DNA of 64,000 bases from Eublepharis macularius (lineage: Eukaryota; Chordata; Lepidosauria; Squamata; Eublepharidae), in NCBI RefSeq assembly GCF_028583425.1, contig NC_072793.1:102223689-102287688 (forward strand), given 5' to 3'. Positions 1 to 12,196 of the stretch are shown here, one piece after another. A model generated the notes under the pieces. It worked only from the letters and a program-made list of their open reading frames with translations. It searched no databases and was not told the origin of the DNA. Numbering within the stretch: position 1 is the stretch's first letter; every line of letters starts with the position of its first letter. The position numbers were made by a program, and so were the translations under genes.

Positions 1-1797
1 GTTACCATTCCAAGATCCAGAAGAGCATACTAGGAAATATACATATTTAGAGATCCATATTTCCCTCAGAATCTTCAGAGGATCATATCAAAGTCCAGTT
101 TCAGGTCCAAAGCTGCTGTTGTATATTTTAAGCCGTTTATTTCTTTCTTCCTTTCTAGAGCCCAGAAATCAATCAGCTGTGACTGGGTAATGGGTCGTCC
201 GATGTATTTGTCCCTTTTCATTGTTTTTTTCAAAGCAGTCACAATATGGAGTAATATCCATGTAGCTCAAATTCCTAAAGAAACATTGTTGCAAAGCTCC
301 TGCATGAGGCTTAATGAAACGGGACAAATGCACCGGTTCTAGTGATATCCGTAGAGCAAGGTGCTACGTGCACAAGGTCCCTTATATCATTCTTATTTGC
401 TTGTGAATATCTCCTCTGCATTTTTGTTTGTGTTGTGGGCTTGTGGCTCTTATATTCTTCATTCTGCAAACTGTTGTGACTGCTTAAATTGTATTTCTTT
501 CATCATTCAAATAATGCTGCAGTACCATGTTGGCCTTCTGTTATTTGAGCTTAGGCCAATACAAGGATTAATGTTATTCCAAGGTTTGCCTGCTTCTGAC
601 ACTACATGAAACTCTGTTCTGAAATTGGTTTCAGTGGCTTCTAGACAAATCCAGTCTCAGCTGACAGGCTTACATATTCTTGTCTTTTTAAGTTTTAATT
701 TTTATGCCTGTGGTGAAAAATTGCTAGCCTGAGTTACAACCTGTACTTGGTAAAATCTTTTCATTTTATACCACTTCCTGGTTGATTCAGGTTTGAGGCA
801 GGGGGTCAGGTTAAAATCATTTCTACAAACTGCTAGCAAGTGGTATGAAAATACTGTTTTGTTTTGACCTAACAAACTATTCATGCTATGGAATGTAACA
901 AAAAGAAGCCTCCTGTGGCATAAGGCCGTATGCTTGCTCATTGGTATGCAGGAATCCATCTCTGTTTTCAGGGAGGCAGATTCATTATTATGTAGCACTG
1001 TTCACACCTTTTCGTGATGCATCATAACACCATGAAACCAAAGTCAAGCAGATACAGAAGCTGAATGCCGAGTAGAGTGACCAAGTTTGCTCTCCTTCTG
1101 CTTGAGCTCCTTTTGGGTGGAGAGTAATAGCAGCTTTTTATTGAGAGGTCTTTCTATTCAGTGAATCACTTAACCAAAACCATATCCAGTTATTGGGATA
1201 CTGTTATTCATTCGGCTAAACAAATCATTGGTTTGGACCCAACTGCTGGGGATCAAGGGACTTGCCTGAATGGGAGCTATAGCAAGGAAAGGGAATTAAG
1301 TGAAATTTAGGGGGAGAAATGGTCACTAGGTTTTCTCTGCTATTATACTTTTAAATTTTGATTTGCAGATGATTTTTTTTTTTAGCAACTTGATGAGTGA
1401 GTAGAAGGCATTAATATGGCAATGGGAGGTTCAAGGAATGGAATTCTTAAGAAAGCGTAACAAGGGATGTACAGAGAGGAGCCACGTATTGTTTCTGACT
1501 CATTTTCATGTCACCAAAGAGCTGCTTTAGACAATCCAAGACTGTAAACAAAAGTGAAAAGCTGATTTCCCAATTGAAACAATGACTTGGATCCTAAGAC
1601 TTGCTTTCATTTTCATTGTGCCTTTTTCCATTATATATGGACAGCCCTCTGCTCTGGTGTATATTCCTTTAGTGCTAAAAGCATCCACTAATGCAAGACC
1701 AGAGTCTTTCAATGCGCTGAAAAGCACCTCCTGAAAAGCCCAAGGAAAGCTCTGCACAGGAAAAGACCATCTTCACAGTGGAGAAGAGGCCTGCATT
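1..1797. other. Gene-free unique sequence
   Basis: No exon, RNA gene or recognisable mobile element was found here on either strand. The open frames present are short and have no recognisable protein motif. Composition is AT-rich and non-repetitive apart from a short T run near 1375. Confidence 0.4.
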
Positions 1798-3678
1798 TAG
1801 GGATGTGCACTTTGGGTTCAGGATCTGGGTTTTTAACCCAGATCAGGCCCAATTCAGGATGTTTGGCATTCCCAAATCAGCCTCAGCATTGCTGAAAAGA
1901 TTCAAGAATGCCGAAGCAAAGCTCACCCGAAGATTCGGTAAGCTTCAGGTAGCACGGCAGCACTTTCCCCCCTTGCTGTTCCTTAAGGGAGATGGCAAGA
2001 GAAAAAAGTGCTGCCGGCATTTGTGCTTTTTTTGGCCAATGGGAGGAGGGATGAGGAGGTTGAAGTGAGAGGTAGGAAGGGGAGGAAGGAGGGGATCAGG
2101 GAATGGAGTGGGGCTGTGAGAGAGTGGCCAATCTGTGTAGCAGCAGCTCTCCTTCAGTGGGGATTCTCTGGGAGGAGAGTGTTTTTTAAATGCTGCAGGG
2201 GAAAACTGGGGGGGGGGGGGCTTTTTAGGTGGCTGTGGGTGGCATTTTGAAAGCAAAATACACCAGATTTTAAGGGGACCTACTCCTAACTGTTTTCTCA
2301 AGATCCTCCTAGTTTCAGGGAGATTTGACTTCGGGGGGGGGGCATGTTATGTCCCACCCCAAAGAAGGTGCCCCTATCCACTGCTTATCTCCATTGTTCC
2401 CTATGGGAAAAATTGGGGGGGGAGGGGATCCTTGGTGGCTGAGGATGGCATTTTGCAAGCAAATGGACCTGGACTTGACTGGACCTGATGACTGCACCTG
2501 GAGGAGACTGGTTTGAGAATGATTTTTTTTCTCTTTGGAGGAGGGGTTGTCTTGCTGGGTTGAGGGAAGGGAAAATTGTTATTAGTTTGCATTTTAAATT
2601 TTCTGTTTGATTTTTGCTGCTTGCTTGCTGAATTGTTTTGCTGTGTGGGAGTGCATTATTCGGCTTTGTTTGGCTTTGTTTGGTGGGTGTTGTGTGGGGT
2701 GTGTGCTTTACTTGGCCTTCACTTATTAGGTGTTCTTCTGGGAGGGGCTTCTGTTTTATCCTGTGGTTATGTGCGTCTTCTCTTGCTGTTTCATAGTTGT
2801 TTCAGCTTGCTTTGCTTTAGATTGTTATTCTGGCCATTTGTGGATGGATGCTGTTAGTGTTCTGTTCTGTTCTGTTCTGTTCTGTGGTGTTTCCCCACTG
2901 GCTGAACTCAATGCCTGGCTGCAGTGGTTCTGCTGGGCTAAGTTGCAAGAGTGTCCCTTGGTTAGGTTTGGTTTGGTTTGAATGGATGTGATCCTCTGGT
3001 GTGAAGCTGTTCCTCTTGTGTCAGTTTGGTTATATGGGGGCAGGGCTTCAGCTTACTTCTAGTTGTAAGAGTGTCCCTTGCTTCATATGATTTTGTGAAT
3101 TTTAAATTAAATGTTCTTAGTGTAATTCTCTGATGTGAAGGTTGGTCTTCATAGGGAACAATGGAGATCAGTGGTGGATAGCAGCACTTTCTTTGGGATC
3201 CATAACAGGCCCTCCCCAAGTCCAGTCTTTCTGAAACTTGAGTGGCCTTGAGAGGAGGGTTAGGAGAGGGTCCCCTGCAGGTTTGGTGCATTTTTCTTGC
3301 AAAATGCCACCCCCAGCCACCAAGGAACCCCCCCCCCCATTTCCCCATAGGGAATAATGGAGATCAGTGATGGATAGGGACACCTCCTTTGGGGGACTGT
3401 AACATGCCCCCTGAAGTCAAATCTCCCTGAAACTTGGGTAGTCCTGAGATGAGCATTAGGAGAGGGTCCCCTGCAAATTTGGAATTATTAGGTAAGAAAA
3501 TGGCCCCCTCGACCCCCTGGATATCCAGGAACGGTGTTTCCCATTGGAAACAATGGCTGATTCTTACCTATTAATCCTGAAGCAGTTTAAATACCCGAAG
3601 CTGAAGTGGCAAGCCACTTTGGGATTCGGATTTTCCTGAATTTAGGAAACTTGAAATTTTGGGGGGTGCACACCTCTA
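1798..3678. repeat. Unclassified 1.9-kb non-coding repeat with inverted ends
   Basis: The left end reads TAGGGATGTGCAC. The right end, on the opposite strand, reads TAGAGGTGTGCACC, so the two termini form an imperfect inverted repeat. The interior has no coding capacity but carries diverged subrepeats: a segment around an ACAATGGAGATCAGTGGTGG core recurs directly at about 3155 and 3355, and inverted at about 2380-2400. Runs of G or C and a (TTCTG)n tract are inside. The layout suggests a non-autonomous DNA transposon, perhaps hAT-like. I could not find matching 8-bp flanking duplications, so the class is a guess. Confidence 0.45.
2859..2886. repeat. (TTCTG)n microsatellite
   Basis: About five and a half tandem copies of TTCTG sit inside the larger 1.8-3.7 kb repeat. 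Confidence 0.85.
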
Positions 3679-4867
3679 GCTACAAATGAAGGCAAGGCTA
3701 GGCTCCAAGTGGATATGGTTTTAGACATGGACAGTATAACTGGGAATACATTTAACAATTTAAGGAGGCCATATCGTTCACTATGTCTGTTTTGAAAATA
3801 AGTGGTGAAGCTTTTGTGTTTTAAGAAATTTATCTATGAATATGGGAGTAAAATCAAAGTTGGGGTCTTATTATTCTCAAATTCTGTAATTTGTCAAGAG
3901 GCAGAATTCTAATCATCTTGAAAAAAATGCAACTTTTGCTTAATATAGGTAAATGTTATCATTGAAGTGTCTCCCAGACTTAGAGGAGGTGTAGTAGTAT
4001 ATGTGCTATGAAAAATGTCTGGGGATTTCCTGGGACCAAATTTTGTGTGTTTTAAAATTGGTGAGGTAGTGACTGGTTTACAGATGCAAATACACTGCTG
4101 ATTTCAGTGTAATATTTTCATGTTTGATTGAAGAATTTGTGAGATCATCTTGTGAGCATATAGGGATAGAACTCTTTCTTCCTAGATGTAGCAGATCAGT
4201 ATATGCATGTGAAATTTTACATGAGAATCAATTGGTCTAAAGGGATGAATATGAACAGTATGACAGCCCTCATAAGCACTCAAATACTGGGTGAACACAG
4301 ACAACTGTTCAGTAAGTGGTATTTGGTAAAGTATGCATGTAATCTCACACACAGTGATGGAGGAGCCTGTGATGCCATCCTCCTATAACAATGATATATC
4401 AATACAAACCAAACCACAAGGGCAAAGCAGAGTGTGAGGGTTGATTATGAAAGTCCAGTCATCAAAAAGTTAGTTGGTGGGAGGGGGTGGAATAAACAAA
4501 ACTGAAGAAAATATTATGCATGAGAAACACAGATAACTCTAAAATTGGTTTCAAAAAAGGGTTAGTGTAAAAGCAGTTTCAAAAATGGAAAAAACTGAGG
4601 TGAAAAGATACAAAATTGCATGCCAAAATCAGGGGATAAGCCAAGTAGTACGGGACCAGAACCACTGAAAAAACCCTGTGTGGAAAACCCAGTAAAAGTA
4701 ACATGTAGTTAGCTGTCAGCATTACTTTGACTGGTGGTGAGGAGAATCTTATCTCCTGCTTACCTGGATTTCTAACTGGTGCAGAGAACCATTTATCTGC
4801 AGATAACCCTTTTGTAACAGGTGCAGATAACAGATAACCATTTTGTAATCTCCATATTACAGTGATG
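3679..4867. other. Gene-free sequence
   Basis: No exon or classifiable repeat is visible. A short direct echo of an AGATAACC-type word occurs near 4800-4840, with no further structure. Confidence 0.35.
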
Positions 4868-5075
4868 GTGGATTATGGCTGAGTGGAGGAGCATGTGTAA
4901 TACCCCAGGGTCAATCTCTAGCATCTCCAGTTAAAGCATCTCTAGTAGCAGGTGTTCAGAAAGACCCTCGTCCTTAGACCCTCATGAATCATTGCCAGAA
5001 AATGCACACAATACTGACTTAGATGCACCAATAATATGATTCAGTATAAGGCAACTTCTACATTCACACTTGGTA
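4868..5075 (+). repeat. tRNA-derived SINE
   Basis: The 5' part resembles a tRNA promoter: an A-box-like TGGCTGAGTGG is followed about 35 bases later by a B-box-like GGTCAATCTCT. The body then carries the CATCTCCAGTTAAA and GATTCAGTATAAGGCA words that I associate with an abundant squamate SINE. The copy is diverged, and the 3' part (TGGACCAA-type segment) is partly lost. Confidence 0.55.
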
Positions 5076-7180
5076 TGGATCTGTTGTGACCTTACCCCCA
5101 AAACTTTCAGCTCTCCCTTCTGCCCACACAATTAGCTTTCTTGCCTCTGTTTACCTGCTGGAATGCCTCTACTCTTTTAATTACCCAAAGCTAGACATTT
5201 GTGATTGATTGCTGAACAATATCATCCAAACAATGTAGAATGTTATTGTTAATTTTCAAAATATATATATTTCAGGGTAGATGTTGCCGGCAATTGCCTA
5301 GCATTGCCTATCACTGTAACCAATTTTTCCTCTACTTCCATAATGAGAAGTGATGCATGTGAAATGACATCCCCGTCCCTACTACAGATCATTGGCTGCT
5401 ACAAAGGGTAGAATGCTTAACATGACATCCATCCTGTTACACATTTCATTACTTACAGTTGCAGGGGAAAGGAGGGGAAATTAGGCTCTAAACTGCTATT
5501 CTAGTGATAGCTCCAAGTTTTTGGTAATATCTAGTTTTCGCCTCAGCCCCTACACAGAGAGTCTTCAATAGCAAGCTTACGTGGGGGAACCTTCTGCTTG
5601 TACTTGAACTCCTGGATCTTTGATATATCTTCTTCAAAGAAAATTTGGCAAGGCTCTCCCCCTTCCCCACTTCCTCCTTTTGAACATTTTTGCCTGCTTT
5701 ATTGCTCTGTGTAGAGAAATAGGACTTCAGGGGAAAGCCCCCCCCCCTTTTTTCCCCCAAGTGTCTTCTCTCTCATTCAAGAGCAGATTGACTCTAGGCC
5801 AGGGCAGCATATCTTGAGACATCAAAGAGACAGCAGGTTGCCTGGACAGCAGCAATTCCACAGCTCTTCACTATCTTCAGCTTCCCATGGCAGTGAGACA
5901 TATCACATTCATTTAAACAAACTTTGAGTATAGTTGAAGCCAGAAATGTCAGTGTGTCAAAATGACACTCTTTTCCCCTTGCAAGCTGTTTCCCATGTGT
6001 GTCAGGATCTAAACCGCAGTCTGTCACAGCAACCAACTTCGTTACCTCTTTGGTATCTGCAGAGATAGTACAACTAATTGTTTTTTGTTGTTTACGAAGT
6101 ATCAACGAATAACTGACTTTGTTCATCTCTCCCAGAGCCTAATCCTGTGGAAGAATTTAAAGTTACTATTACCCCTCTTAAAACAGGGAGAAAATTCAAG
6201 TCCTGTCATGTTCACTGTACAGTCCAGGCCTGCTGTACATTTGCTTGGTGGGAGAGAGGGATCATGGGCTGTTGATATTACAGATATCTCACTAGATCTC
6301 TTGATGTCTAAGTTAGCTACAAACAGCAGCTGGCAGCTGTATAGATTGCCTCCCCAACTCTCCTGTCACACTGCTTTTGGTCATGGGAGGGGGAGGGAGA
6401 CAATATGGGTACCTGGACTTTTCCCCATAAAGGCAGAAAACAGCTAGGGATAGCATTTTTAAAATTCGGAAATGATATGGGGTTGGAGTAATGGCCTTTC
6501 CCTAGCACTGTAGCCTCAGTCCACCCATCTGCTGCTTTTAAATGCTAAAATACACAGGGGGCGGGATCTAGTCATAGATCTCGTGTGTCACATGATATTT
6601 GGCCCTAAGACAAATCAATAATAGAGGTGAAGAGGGCCTGGAGAGGCAGGATGCAGCACCCCTGGAAACTCAACTGAGATTCCCAAGTTTCAGAGGCCAT
6701 GATTTTGACAGAGTGTTAACGAAGGAGGCAGTTTTGGCCTGAGGTTATTTCATCCCAAATCTGTAGAGGTCACAAGTAGTCCAGAATTACACAAGATCTG
6801 CAGAAAGGTGGACTGAAACATGTTTTGTGCAGTATATTGGTAGCATATTTTGTTGCTGTTATCGTAAAGAACAGACATCATTAAAAACACCTTGCATTGC
6901 AGCTGTAAGTTGCTTCTCCTGGCATTCTTAAAATTGTTTTTATTATGTTTCCTCTTACGAAAAACACATGTTTCACCTTCTCCTCTTTAAATGCACATCA
7001 CCTTCATCCATCACATCTCTTTTGATAGTAATAATGGTGTGCTTTCTTTGGGACCATTAAAAAAGTTTATTTTATTTTTAATTATTTCCATGTGTAAAAC
7101 AATTCATAATTACAACTGATAACAGAAGTAACATTAATCAGATGTAATATTTCAGTTGGACAGAGTATATTCACTGGTAC
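5076..7180. other. Gene-free sequence
   Basis: No conserved exon, RNA gene or classifiable element was seen. The open frames here have no recognisable domain. Confidence 0.35.
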
Positions 7181-7183
7181 AAC

Positions 7184-7229
7184 ATGTATGTATGTATGTA
7201 TGTATGTATGTATGTATGTATGTATGTAT
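7184..7229. repeat. (ATGT)n microsatellite
   Basis: About eleven uninterrupted ATGT units. The tract abuts the end of a minus-strand L2 tail, so it probably grew from that LINE's 3' terminal repeat. Confidence 0.9.
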
Positions 7230-7372
7230 TACATTTCTAGACCGCCTTTCCTGTCGGACGGGCTCAGGGTGGTGTAACAACATACAATTTATAAAATACA
7301 GTTTAAAACAATAAAAGCATTATAAATAAACATTTAAAACATTATTCCATCTGCAATAACATTTCTCAAATG
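7230..7372 (-). mobile_element. L2-type LINE 3' end fragment
   Basis: Read on the minus strand, the segment ends with CACCCTGAGCCCGTC followed by AAAGGCGGTCTAGAAATGTA. This is the CCGCCCTGAG...GGCGGTATAAA tail seen in the clearer L2 copies at 16.1 and 38.0 kb. Only the non-coding 3' tail is present. Confidence 0.5.
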
Positions 7373-7405
7373 GCGGGTATAAATATTTGTAGTGCAAAGA
7401 TTTAG

Positions 7406-7494
7406 AGTGCTATCCTAAGCAGAGTTACACCCTTCTAAATCCATTAACTTCAATGGACTTAGAAAGGTGGAACTGTACTTAGGGCTACACTGTT
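7406..7494. repeat. Short palindromic repeat, copy 1
   Basis: An imperfect hairpin. The left arm starts near CTATCCTAAGCAGAGTTACA, the right arm ends with TACTTAGGGCTACACTG, and the centre is around AACTTCAATGG. Related palindromes lie at 24915-24998 and 57044-57131, so this is a dispersed foldback or MITE family. Confidence 0.5.
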
Positions 7495-7945
7495 AGTATC
7501 CCTTGTTCGTTGTTCATTAAAGGGCTTCATGTCATAGGTCTTTGTTTTCCTACTCCTAGTATAAGTAAAGAGCTAGCGCTGCTAGAGCTGGAGCTATCAA
7601 ATGAACAAGAAAGAGCACACATGCTCTTTTACTGGTCCTGGTCATTCCAGTGGAGCTTGGATCCTATGACATTGTTCCCCTTATGCCTCTTTCCTCTGAT
7701 GTGGTACTCACTTCCTCTGCCACTAGCACTTTCTTGTGTGCAAGTTGAATGTTTTTCAGTGAGCCCCTACACATAGAGAAGTGCTTTCCTTGCACTATAC
7801 CTCATCTTAAGGATCAGCATGGAAAGAACAGTATCCATATCAGTACAAAACACTGAGCACTATATGTATGTTAAGTGAGCCAAACAAAGAGCAATTCAGA
7901 GAAAACTCCAGGAGCATGGCCTCTTCCCCCAAGTCTTAGTCCATC

Positions 7946-8515
7946 TTGGGTACCAAAAAGCAAAAGAAACAATTAAATAGCAGCTTTGGGATGTTGCCCT
8001 ACAATCAGATAGGGCACAGATACAGAAATATCCAATTATTCTGCAATATACTAAATGTTTTCAACCAGCAGATTATTTTAGATCCCTTGAGATCTGCAAA
8101 TATCAGAGAATCTTTACTTCAATATTCTACCTTCAGCCCTCCTGGCATGCAGATACCATCATGTCCCACTCCCCCTGCAGCTCTGTCCATGTCGTACAGG
8201 GAAAGTAAAGTCTATTGAACATGTTCTGCTGCACTGCACTTTCTGTAACAACATCTAGTCTCAATATATAGCCCCAATCCTGTCAACTTTACCAGGAAGA
8301 TCTGAACAACTTTATGTCTCCCTCCTTCTTGCAGATTCTTCCCAGGAGATAACTAATAAAGTTGTTAAATTTTGCCTTTGGGCGTGTGGGATATGTAAAT
8401 GGATGACTGTGCTTCAATCATTTTATTTCTTTGTTGGAGAAAGGTACTATCTCTCCATCTCTGTTGACTCTCTGGAGCTGATTTTGTATAGAAATCAATT
8501 TTGATTGATTGATTG
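7946..8515 (+). mobile_element. Degraded LINE C-terminal remnant
   Basis: Around 8150-8260 the translation gives a cysteine/histidine pattern followed by SIEHVLLHC, the kind of zinc knuckle found at the C-terminus of many non-LTR retrotransposon polyproteins. The segment ends in a short GATTGATTGATTGA tail at about 8500. The frames are interrupted and the clade could not be assigned. Confidence 0.35.
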
Positions 8516-10069
8516 AAGTGAGCCAAAGGGTGGATTACAGGGTGGTGCTATGTGATATAATTGTTGGAGGGTAACAATGAAGTTATACCCATGCTAACCA
8601 GATGGATGTATCCTGGTATTTATAACACATATATGTGCATGAATACTATTGCTATGGAAAGTAACACTGTTGTAACACAGCAGCCATTATATGTAGTACT
8701 GCTATTGGAAATCTGGTATAAGAAAGGGAGTTCCACACCCAAGTACAAGAGGCAATAAATGCCTTCAAACACTTTCTTAAACAATGTGAAAGGAAGCTGA
8801 TGTCTTAAATCAGCACAAGACCAGCCCTTACAAATCAAACTGAGTAATTCTGCAAAGCCACCAACAGCACCATTGTTAGCTGAGCAAACTGTAATCTTGG
8901 GATGGCTGCTCCTGAATGATTGCTCTTTCAAAGAGGCTGGCTGGAGTCCCCCTTAGGGTTGTCTTAGTAAGTGGAGGAAAAATGGCCAGCTCTCCCTCTG
9001 CTTCTGCTAATGAGAAGCCGGGGCTCAGAGCAGGGAAAGAAGGAAGGTGTGTTTGCATTTTTTAGATCATGGAGGCCAGACTGTATGTGTACATATGTGT
9101 AAATGTGTACACTCACATACATCCATGTTCATATGGGAGTCCCCCCTCCAGAACTGGCAGCCCTATAAGTAGGCATCAAATGGACTCTAACAGAGTAATT
9201 GATCCCAGATTTTATTCCTCCCACACACACCTTCTTAACAGAATATCTGTGTTTGTTCACTCTGTTGTCTGGCTTCCTGTCAAGATATCCTGCAGCCAGC
9301 CTAGAGCAGCTTCTAATGGGCTGCCAGGGGATTTAGTCTGATATGAGAGTGTACCAGGTGCTGACAGCTTGCTGGAACAGCTCGCTCTGCTTGCGTGATG
9401 GGAAATTGGTCTCTCATTTTCACCCTGTCATAGTGGGTAGATAGCAGAGGGATGAACAAGGATGCTCTCTTTCTGTAGATTTCCACTGCCGTGAGAGGCG
9501 GGGCATGGGCAGCCTTTCTGTCGGCCTGACGATTTGCTCAAGCGTGTTTTCACTGCCTCAGCTCTTGTCACAAGGGGGAGGCTAGCCTTATCATCAAGCC
9601 ACGTGAAGCAGCTCCTCCGGGCACTTGATTAAAAAATGGATGCCATATCCATGCATGCATCCTTTATATTGTGTGTCATGGGCTACAAAATTCAAGTATT
9701 GCCATCTGTCCCCAAAAAGTGCTGTCTCCTCTATCTCCTTGACATGTGCTAATTAATTTTTAATTAGGTGCATATTATTTAACACTTTTCTAATACTGAA
9801 GCAACCTTATTGAGTGGTGCTACTTAGCTACTCATCTATTTCCCTTTGGCAAATATGAGTCACCACTAGGTGTCCAGGAAGGAACCAAGGGAATAAGTTT
9901 TCTTTTATTCTGTATCACAGATAAGTATGTGTTGGTGGTGAGGCTAGTAAAAATACACATGGGCTTGTAACACCTGTAGATGCTGCCATCAAGGATGTTA
10001 TCCTTTTAGTGCTTAAGATAATGGTATCTTGAGGTGAAGTTAGGTGTTCAAAGGGGCTGGAACATTAAG
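8516..10069. other. Gene-free sequence with a possible conserved block
   Basis: No gene was found. The part at about 9370-9640 is complex, low in repeats and richer in GC and CpG than its surroundings, which would suit a conserved non-coding element. That cannot be shown from one sequence. Confidence 0.3.
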
Positions 10070-10369
10070 TATACCAGGATTGTTGTAGATTTTCCGGGCT
10101 GTATGGCCATGGTCTTGGCATTGTAGTTCCTGACATTTCACCAGCAGCTGTGATGGGCATCTTCAGAGGTGTAGCACTGAAAGACAGAGATCTCTCAGTG
10201 TCGACACCGAGAGATCTCTGTCTTTCGGTGCTACACTGAAGATGCCCATCACAGCTGCTGGTGAAATGTCAGGAACTACAATGCCAAGACCATGGCCATA
10301 CAGCCTGGAAAATCTACAACAACTAACGTTCTCCAGCCATGAAAGCCTTCGACAATATATACCAGGATT
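10070..10369. mobile_element. Palindromic Penelope-like hairpin insertion with 12-bp TSD
   Basis: The element (10082-10357) is flanked by a perfect 12-bp direct repeat, TATACCAGGATT, at 10070-10081 and 10358-10369. Its left arm (10082 to about 10203) and right arm (about 10208-10320) are near-perfect inverted copies around GTGTCGACAC. A 37-base non-palindromic tail completes the right end. Each arm carries a hammerhead-like core: CTGAAGA, then a possible stem, then GAAATGTC (plus strand 10236-10270; minus strand 10166-10132). Inverted arms, a short one-sided tail and a TSD of 10-15 bp are typical of Penelope-like retroelements. The same plan is seen in the larger insertion at 26.1-28.3 kb. 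No coding part is present. Confidence 0.65.
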
Positions 10370-10782
10370 CCTTATTATAAGAAACGGATATGAATTTGCT
10401 TGCTTTAATATACTTACAGAATCTCTGAAGGGAAGGCAGGACATTCTCTGATGGCTTGCACTTTTCATTTTGTACAAAGCTCAGAAAATCATACTAGGCC
10501 TCAATTAGTAGAAGGCCTCAATGTTCACATTGAGCTAGCATGCTAAAATTGCCCAGGTGTTAAGTGAGAAGCTTACGGCATCACATTTAAATCTCGCTTA
10601 AGACATTTGCATTATATAGTTTCCTTAAGGACCAAAACTGAGTAGACTAGAAATACTGGGTGTTACATAATGCAGCAAGGATCCCCGTTTTAATTTGCTT
10701 GATCCCACCTATAATTTTCATGAGTGCAAGGGTTTCACTGTTCCTCCCCCCCCCCCGCCCCCGCCCCCCCCCCCCCACAGGG
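10370..10782. other. Gene-free sequence
   Basis: Nothing recognisable apart from a C-rich homopolymer-like tract at about 10744-10778. Confidence 0.35.
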
Positions 10783-11072
10783 AACCTCTGATTCCCTCTC
10801 CAAGCTTTTACTGGGTTTCATATTCCCCGGGAACAGCACTAGATTCTACAGTTGTGTTGCTCTGATCAGGGGAGGTTTTTGTTGGGTTTTGTTGCCACCT
10901 GCTTTTAACAAGGTATTTTTGAGACTGCATTTATTGTTCTGTTGATCTGTGGTTTACAGCATCCACTTTTATTGCTTTATTGCTGGTTTATCTGTTTTAT
11001 TGATATTAACTTGGAAGCCGCCTTGGGAATCTGTGTGCTGAGAGTTGCAAGGCATAAAATATAAGTAATAAA
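10783..11072 (+). repeat. LINE/SINE 3' tail remnant
   Basis: The 3' part reads GGAAGCCGCCTTGGGAATCT followed by GGCATAAAATATAAGTAATA. This matches the generic AGCCGCCTTGGG...AGGCGGGGTATAAATAAA tail shared by L2/CR1-type LINEs and the SINEs that borrow it. The 5' boundary is not defined. Confidence 0.4.
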
Positions 11073-12196
11073 CAGAGCTGTATTAAGGCTCAATCAGGAA
11101 AATAACTGTTTGGCTTTATAAAAATCATTTTCTTCCCAGTGGTCAGTAGACAACTCTGGGGGGATAGAAAGATGCCCTCTTTTGTCCTTCTCTTGTCCCT
11201 TAAACCACATTGCATTGGGATGAGGTAAGATCAATGGTGTGCCCTGGAGCTTCCTACTAAGCTGCTCTGTATTGTGCTTCTTCTCATTTGTATTGTGCCT
11301 TCTGACATTTGGTCCAATTGAGTTGGGATGTTTTGGAATGGACGTCAGTTTCTTTAGTGTGTGCTTCTCTGTAGGGAGATGCCTGTCTCTCATTTTAAGA
11401 ATTGGAGACAGGGCAGTCCTAAAAACTGTTAATCCCCCCCCCCATGAATATTAAGCATTTCAATTTTTTATGGTTTATCTGTGAAATGATACCATTAGTC
11501 CAACTAACCTGTCTCTTAAATCTGACTAGGTTATTTAACATCTTTTGTTACATCAAAAGGATAGAATTTGTGTGTGTGTGTTCTTTTCAGAGATGTACAT
11601 ACATTCAGGCAGTGTAAAATCAGTTTGGATAAACTGAGTTAAAATTTGCACATTTGAGGTTTCTGGAGTTGCAGGTAACAAGATATTCTATTATGATACC
11701 AGGATCCAGGTAAATAGAAGCTGGATGGGGAATTCTTTATAGTTACAACATTCTAAAATGGATTTCATAAGGGCATTAATGTACACAAAATGGTCTTGGA
11801 ATAAATAAATATATGCTCCAATGCATTGGGGAGGGAACACAGTGCATAGCTAGGCTTATTTCAGTAAACTTTTGTTTTTCTTTGTTACCTTCTTCTTATC
11901 TCCTTCCTCCCCAGAAAATACTCTTTAATTTCTTTCATGCTCAAGGGGGTGGTTATCCCCTAAAGGGGACCCCTCGATGACTGATTTGGGCAACTTTGTT
12001 TCAACCTAAACCTGCCTCTGCTCAGTTCCATTGTAAAATGCAGGGTGAGGTCTGAAGATAAAGACAGTGGAGTGACAGCCCTCATCATGGAGAGAAGAGA
12101 GAAAGGGCAAGGGGCAGCCATGAAGGGCTCATACAATGATGGATGTCTTCCCAGAGGGACCCCACTTGCTCCTCGGTACCAAAGATATGCCATTTG
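11073..12196. other. Gene-free sequence upstream of mir-135a
   Basis: No element was recognised. The segment nearest the hairpin (about 11960-12196) is non-repetitive and may belong to the mir-135a primary transcript, but no promoter or splice site could be assigned. Confidence 0.3.
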
